Made by a program: the position numbers and the translations under genes
Shown here: positions 63,291-64,000 of the stretch, piece by piece
Layout of the letters: each line of letters opens with the position of its first letter
Position numbering within the stretch: the first letter of the stretch is position 1
The notes under the pieces: generated by a model
Database searches by the model: none
Seen by the model: the letters and a program-made list of their open reading frames with translations, nothing else
Told to the model about the DNA's origin: nothing
Assembly: GCA_018432615.1 (NCBI GenBank)
Contig: JAHDSQ010000007.1
Span: 1 to 64,000 of the forward strand
Reading direction: 5' to 3'
Length of the DNA stretch: 64,000 nt
Source of the DNA: Clostridia bacterium
GTDB lineage: Bacteria > Bacillota > Peptococcia > DRI-13 > SM3-B62

Positions 63291-63817
63291 AAATCGTATT
63301 AATCAGTTAGAAAAAGGGATTTAAGCTGAAGATATTGTTATAGGTCCATTTACACCTGATTTCATGGGATTAAGTATAGGCATAATTTTCCTATGTTTAA
63401 TTTAGTTGAGAGCTAAATTTTATATGTTTTGATTGTTGCATAATCTACGACAAGTGGGTGGTGTGACTAGCTGCAAAGACGGAAAGGTAAAGTGTAGTGT
63501 GCATAAAGATATAAGTGATGACGAGGAAGAACTGTCAGAAGATGAAGAGTCTCAGTTATGATGTGTAATTAAGAATTGAAAACTTTTTGATTGGAAGCAT
63601 ATATCGACGTGAGTATGGTGAAAGGATAAATAGGCTCTAGACCAGTAAAATCAATAGGTTCAACAGAAAAACAAAAATGTACATTTCAATTCTTAATATA
63701 TTTAGATAGTAAATACAGCTCAGACGAGCATAACACATAGATTTGAAATCAAGAAGGTGCAAAAACAAGCACCTCTATACAATACATAGACTTTAGATAA
63801 GGAAGGATGACGGTAAT
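63291..63817. other. Intergenic region before the aminotransferase gene
   Basis: About 530 AT-rich bases. One frame, 63433-63561 from TTG, could give 42 residues ending in an acidic stretch (SDDEEELSEDEESQL), but it has no ribosome site and I assign no function. No terminator or known riboswitch is recognised. GGAAGGATGACGG near 63801 is the site for the next gene. Confidence 0.4.
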
Positions 63818-64000
63818 ATGGCTGAGAATACATCTAATAAGAAGATATGGCTCGCTTCACCACATATGAGTGATGAAGGTTATGAAATGCAATACGTACA
63901 AGAGGCATTCGACACAAACTGGGTAGCGCCACTAGGACCTAATGTTAATGAGTTTGAGAAAGAGCTTGCTGCAAAAGTTGGTTCAAAACACGCTGCAGCG
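63818..64000 (+). CDS. DegT/DnrJ/EryC1/StrS sugar aminotransferase, cut by the window end
   Basis: The first 61 residues of a PLP-dependent nucleotide-sugar aminotransferase: KIWLASPHMSDEGYEMQYVQ, then the typical NWVAPLGPNVNEFEKELA and SKHAAA. Family members such as PglE act on UDP-4-keto-6-deoxy sugars, the expected product of the dehydratase upstream. GGAAGG precedes ATG 63818. The rest, including the PLP lysine, lies beyond 64000. Confidence 0.88.
   Translation, partial: MAENTSNKKIWLASPHMSDEGYEMQYVQEAFDTNWVAPLGPNVNEFEKELAAKVGSKHAAA

Noticed and set aside
63433-63561. 42-codon frame with an acidic C-terminus
   Set aside because: No ribosome site, no recognised family and an AT-rich decayed context; noted only as part of the intergenic entry.

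Overview
The window looks like a chromosomal segment of an anaerobic, low-to-mid GC Firmicute of class Clostridia, possibly Peptococcaceae-like. The evidence is a complete V/A-type ATPase operon, two flavo-diiron proteins with a rubredoxin partner, a cobalamin riboswitch before a corrinoid ABC importer, strong Shine-Dalgarno (SD) sequences with frequent TTG/GTG starts, and stalk proteins with copper-amine-oxidase N-type domains. The genus cannot be fixed from sequence alone. No rRNA, tRNA, CRISPR array, prophage or intact transposase was seen.

Layout. 0.1-5.7 kb: a GGDEF/HD-GYP signalling protein that seems to lack its first membrane segment, overlapping ktrB-ktrA (K+ uptake), then an MsrA-MsrB fusion. 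5.8-10.3 kb: two small membrane-stress type modules (PadR/HAAS/DUF4825, then LytTR/DUF3021/ABC exporter). 10.3-13.6 kb: a Crp/Fnr-family regulator divergent from a split permease with a ferredoxin tail and a flavo-diiron protein, with a perfect inverted repeat well placed between two promoters. 13.6-15.5 kb: sfsA and a trigger-factor-like lipoprotein. 15.6-19.3 kb: cobalamin riboswitch and btuFCD. 19.3-23.9 kb: a heterodimeric ABC exporter and a DUF368 lipid-carrier transporter. 24-29 kb: livJHMGF branched-chain amino-acid type importer. 29.4-38.4 kb: ntpFIKECGABD, with Na+ ligands visible in the c-ring subunit. 38.4-44.7 kb: an AlbA_2 regulator, gatB, a radical SAM protein, a HicA-like/Phd-like toxin-antitoxin pair, a thioesterase and an AEC transporter. 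44.8-46.7 kb: rubredoxin-flavin reductase plus a second flavo-diiron protein. 46.9-54.1 kb: rsgA, stalk proteins, an ArsR-DUF2703 fusion and a DUF362 ferredoxin-like protein. 54.2-64 kb: an exopolysaccharide locus (ligase-TPR, Wzz/BY-kinase, a short CpsB, a CapD-type dehydratase, a LoaP-type NusG paralogue, then a DegT aminotransferase cut by the window end).

How it fits together. Ion homeostasis (KtrAB and a predicted Na+ V-ATPase) and O2/NO defence (two flavo-diiron systems, MsrAB, Crp/Fnr switch) are the main housekeeping themes. The polysaccharide locus is the most rearranged part. The 3' end of the dehydratase gene, the loaP gene and about 110 bp of downstream leader are duplicated 1.6-1.7 kb further on, the second gene copies are decayed, and a PDDEXK-nuclease (DUF1016) fragment and a 13-bp perfect inverted repeat lie between the copies.

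Most promising for follow-up: the Crp/Fnr-permease-ferredoxin-FprA unit, the duplicated LoaP/leader cassette, the long structured leader before the Na+-type V-ATPase, the unusual toxin-antitoxin pair with three 9-bp operator repeats, and the cysteine-rich ArsR-DUF2703 fusion.
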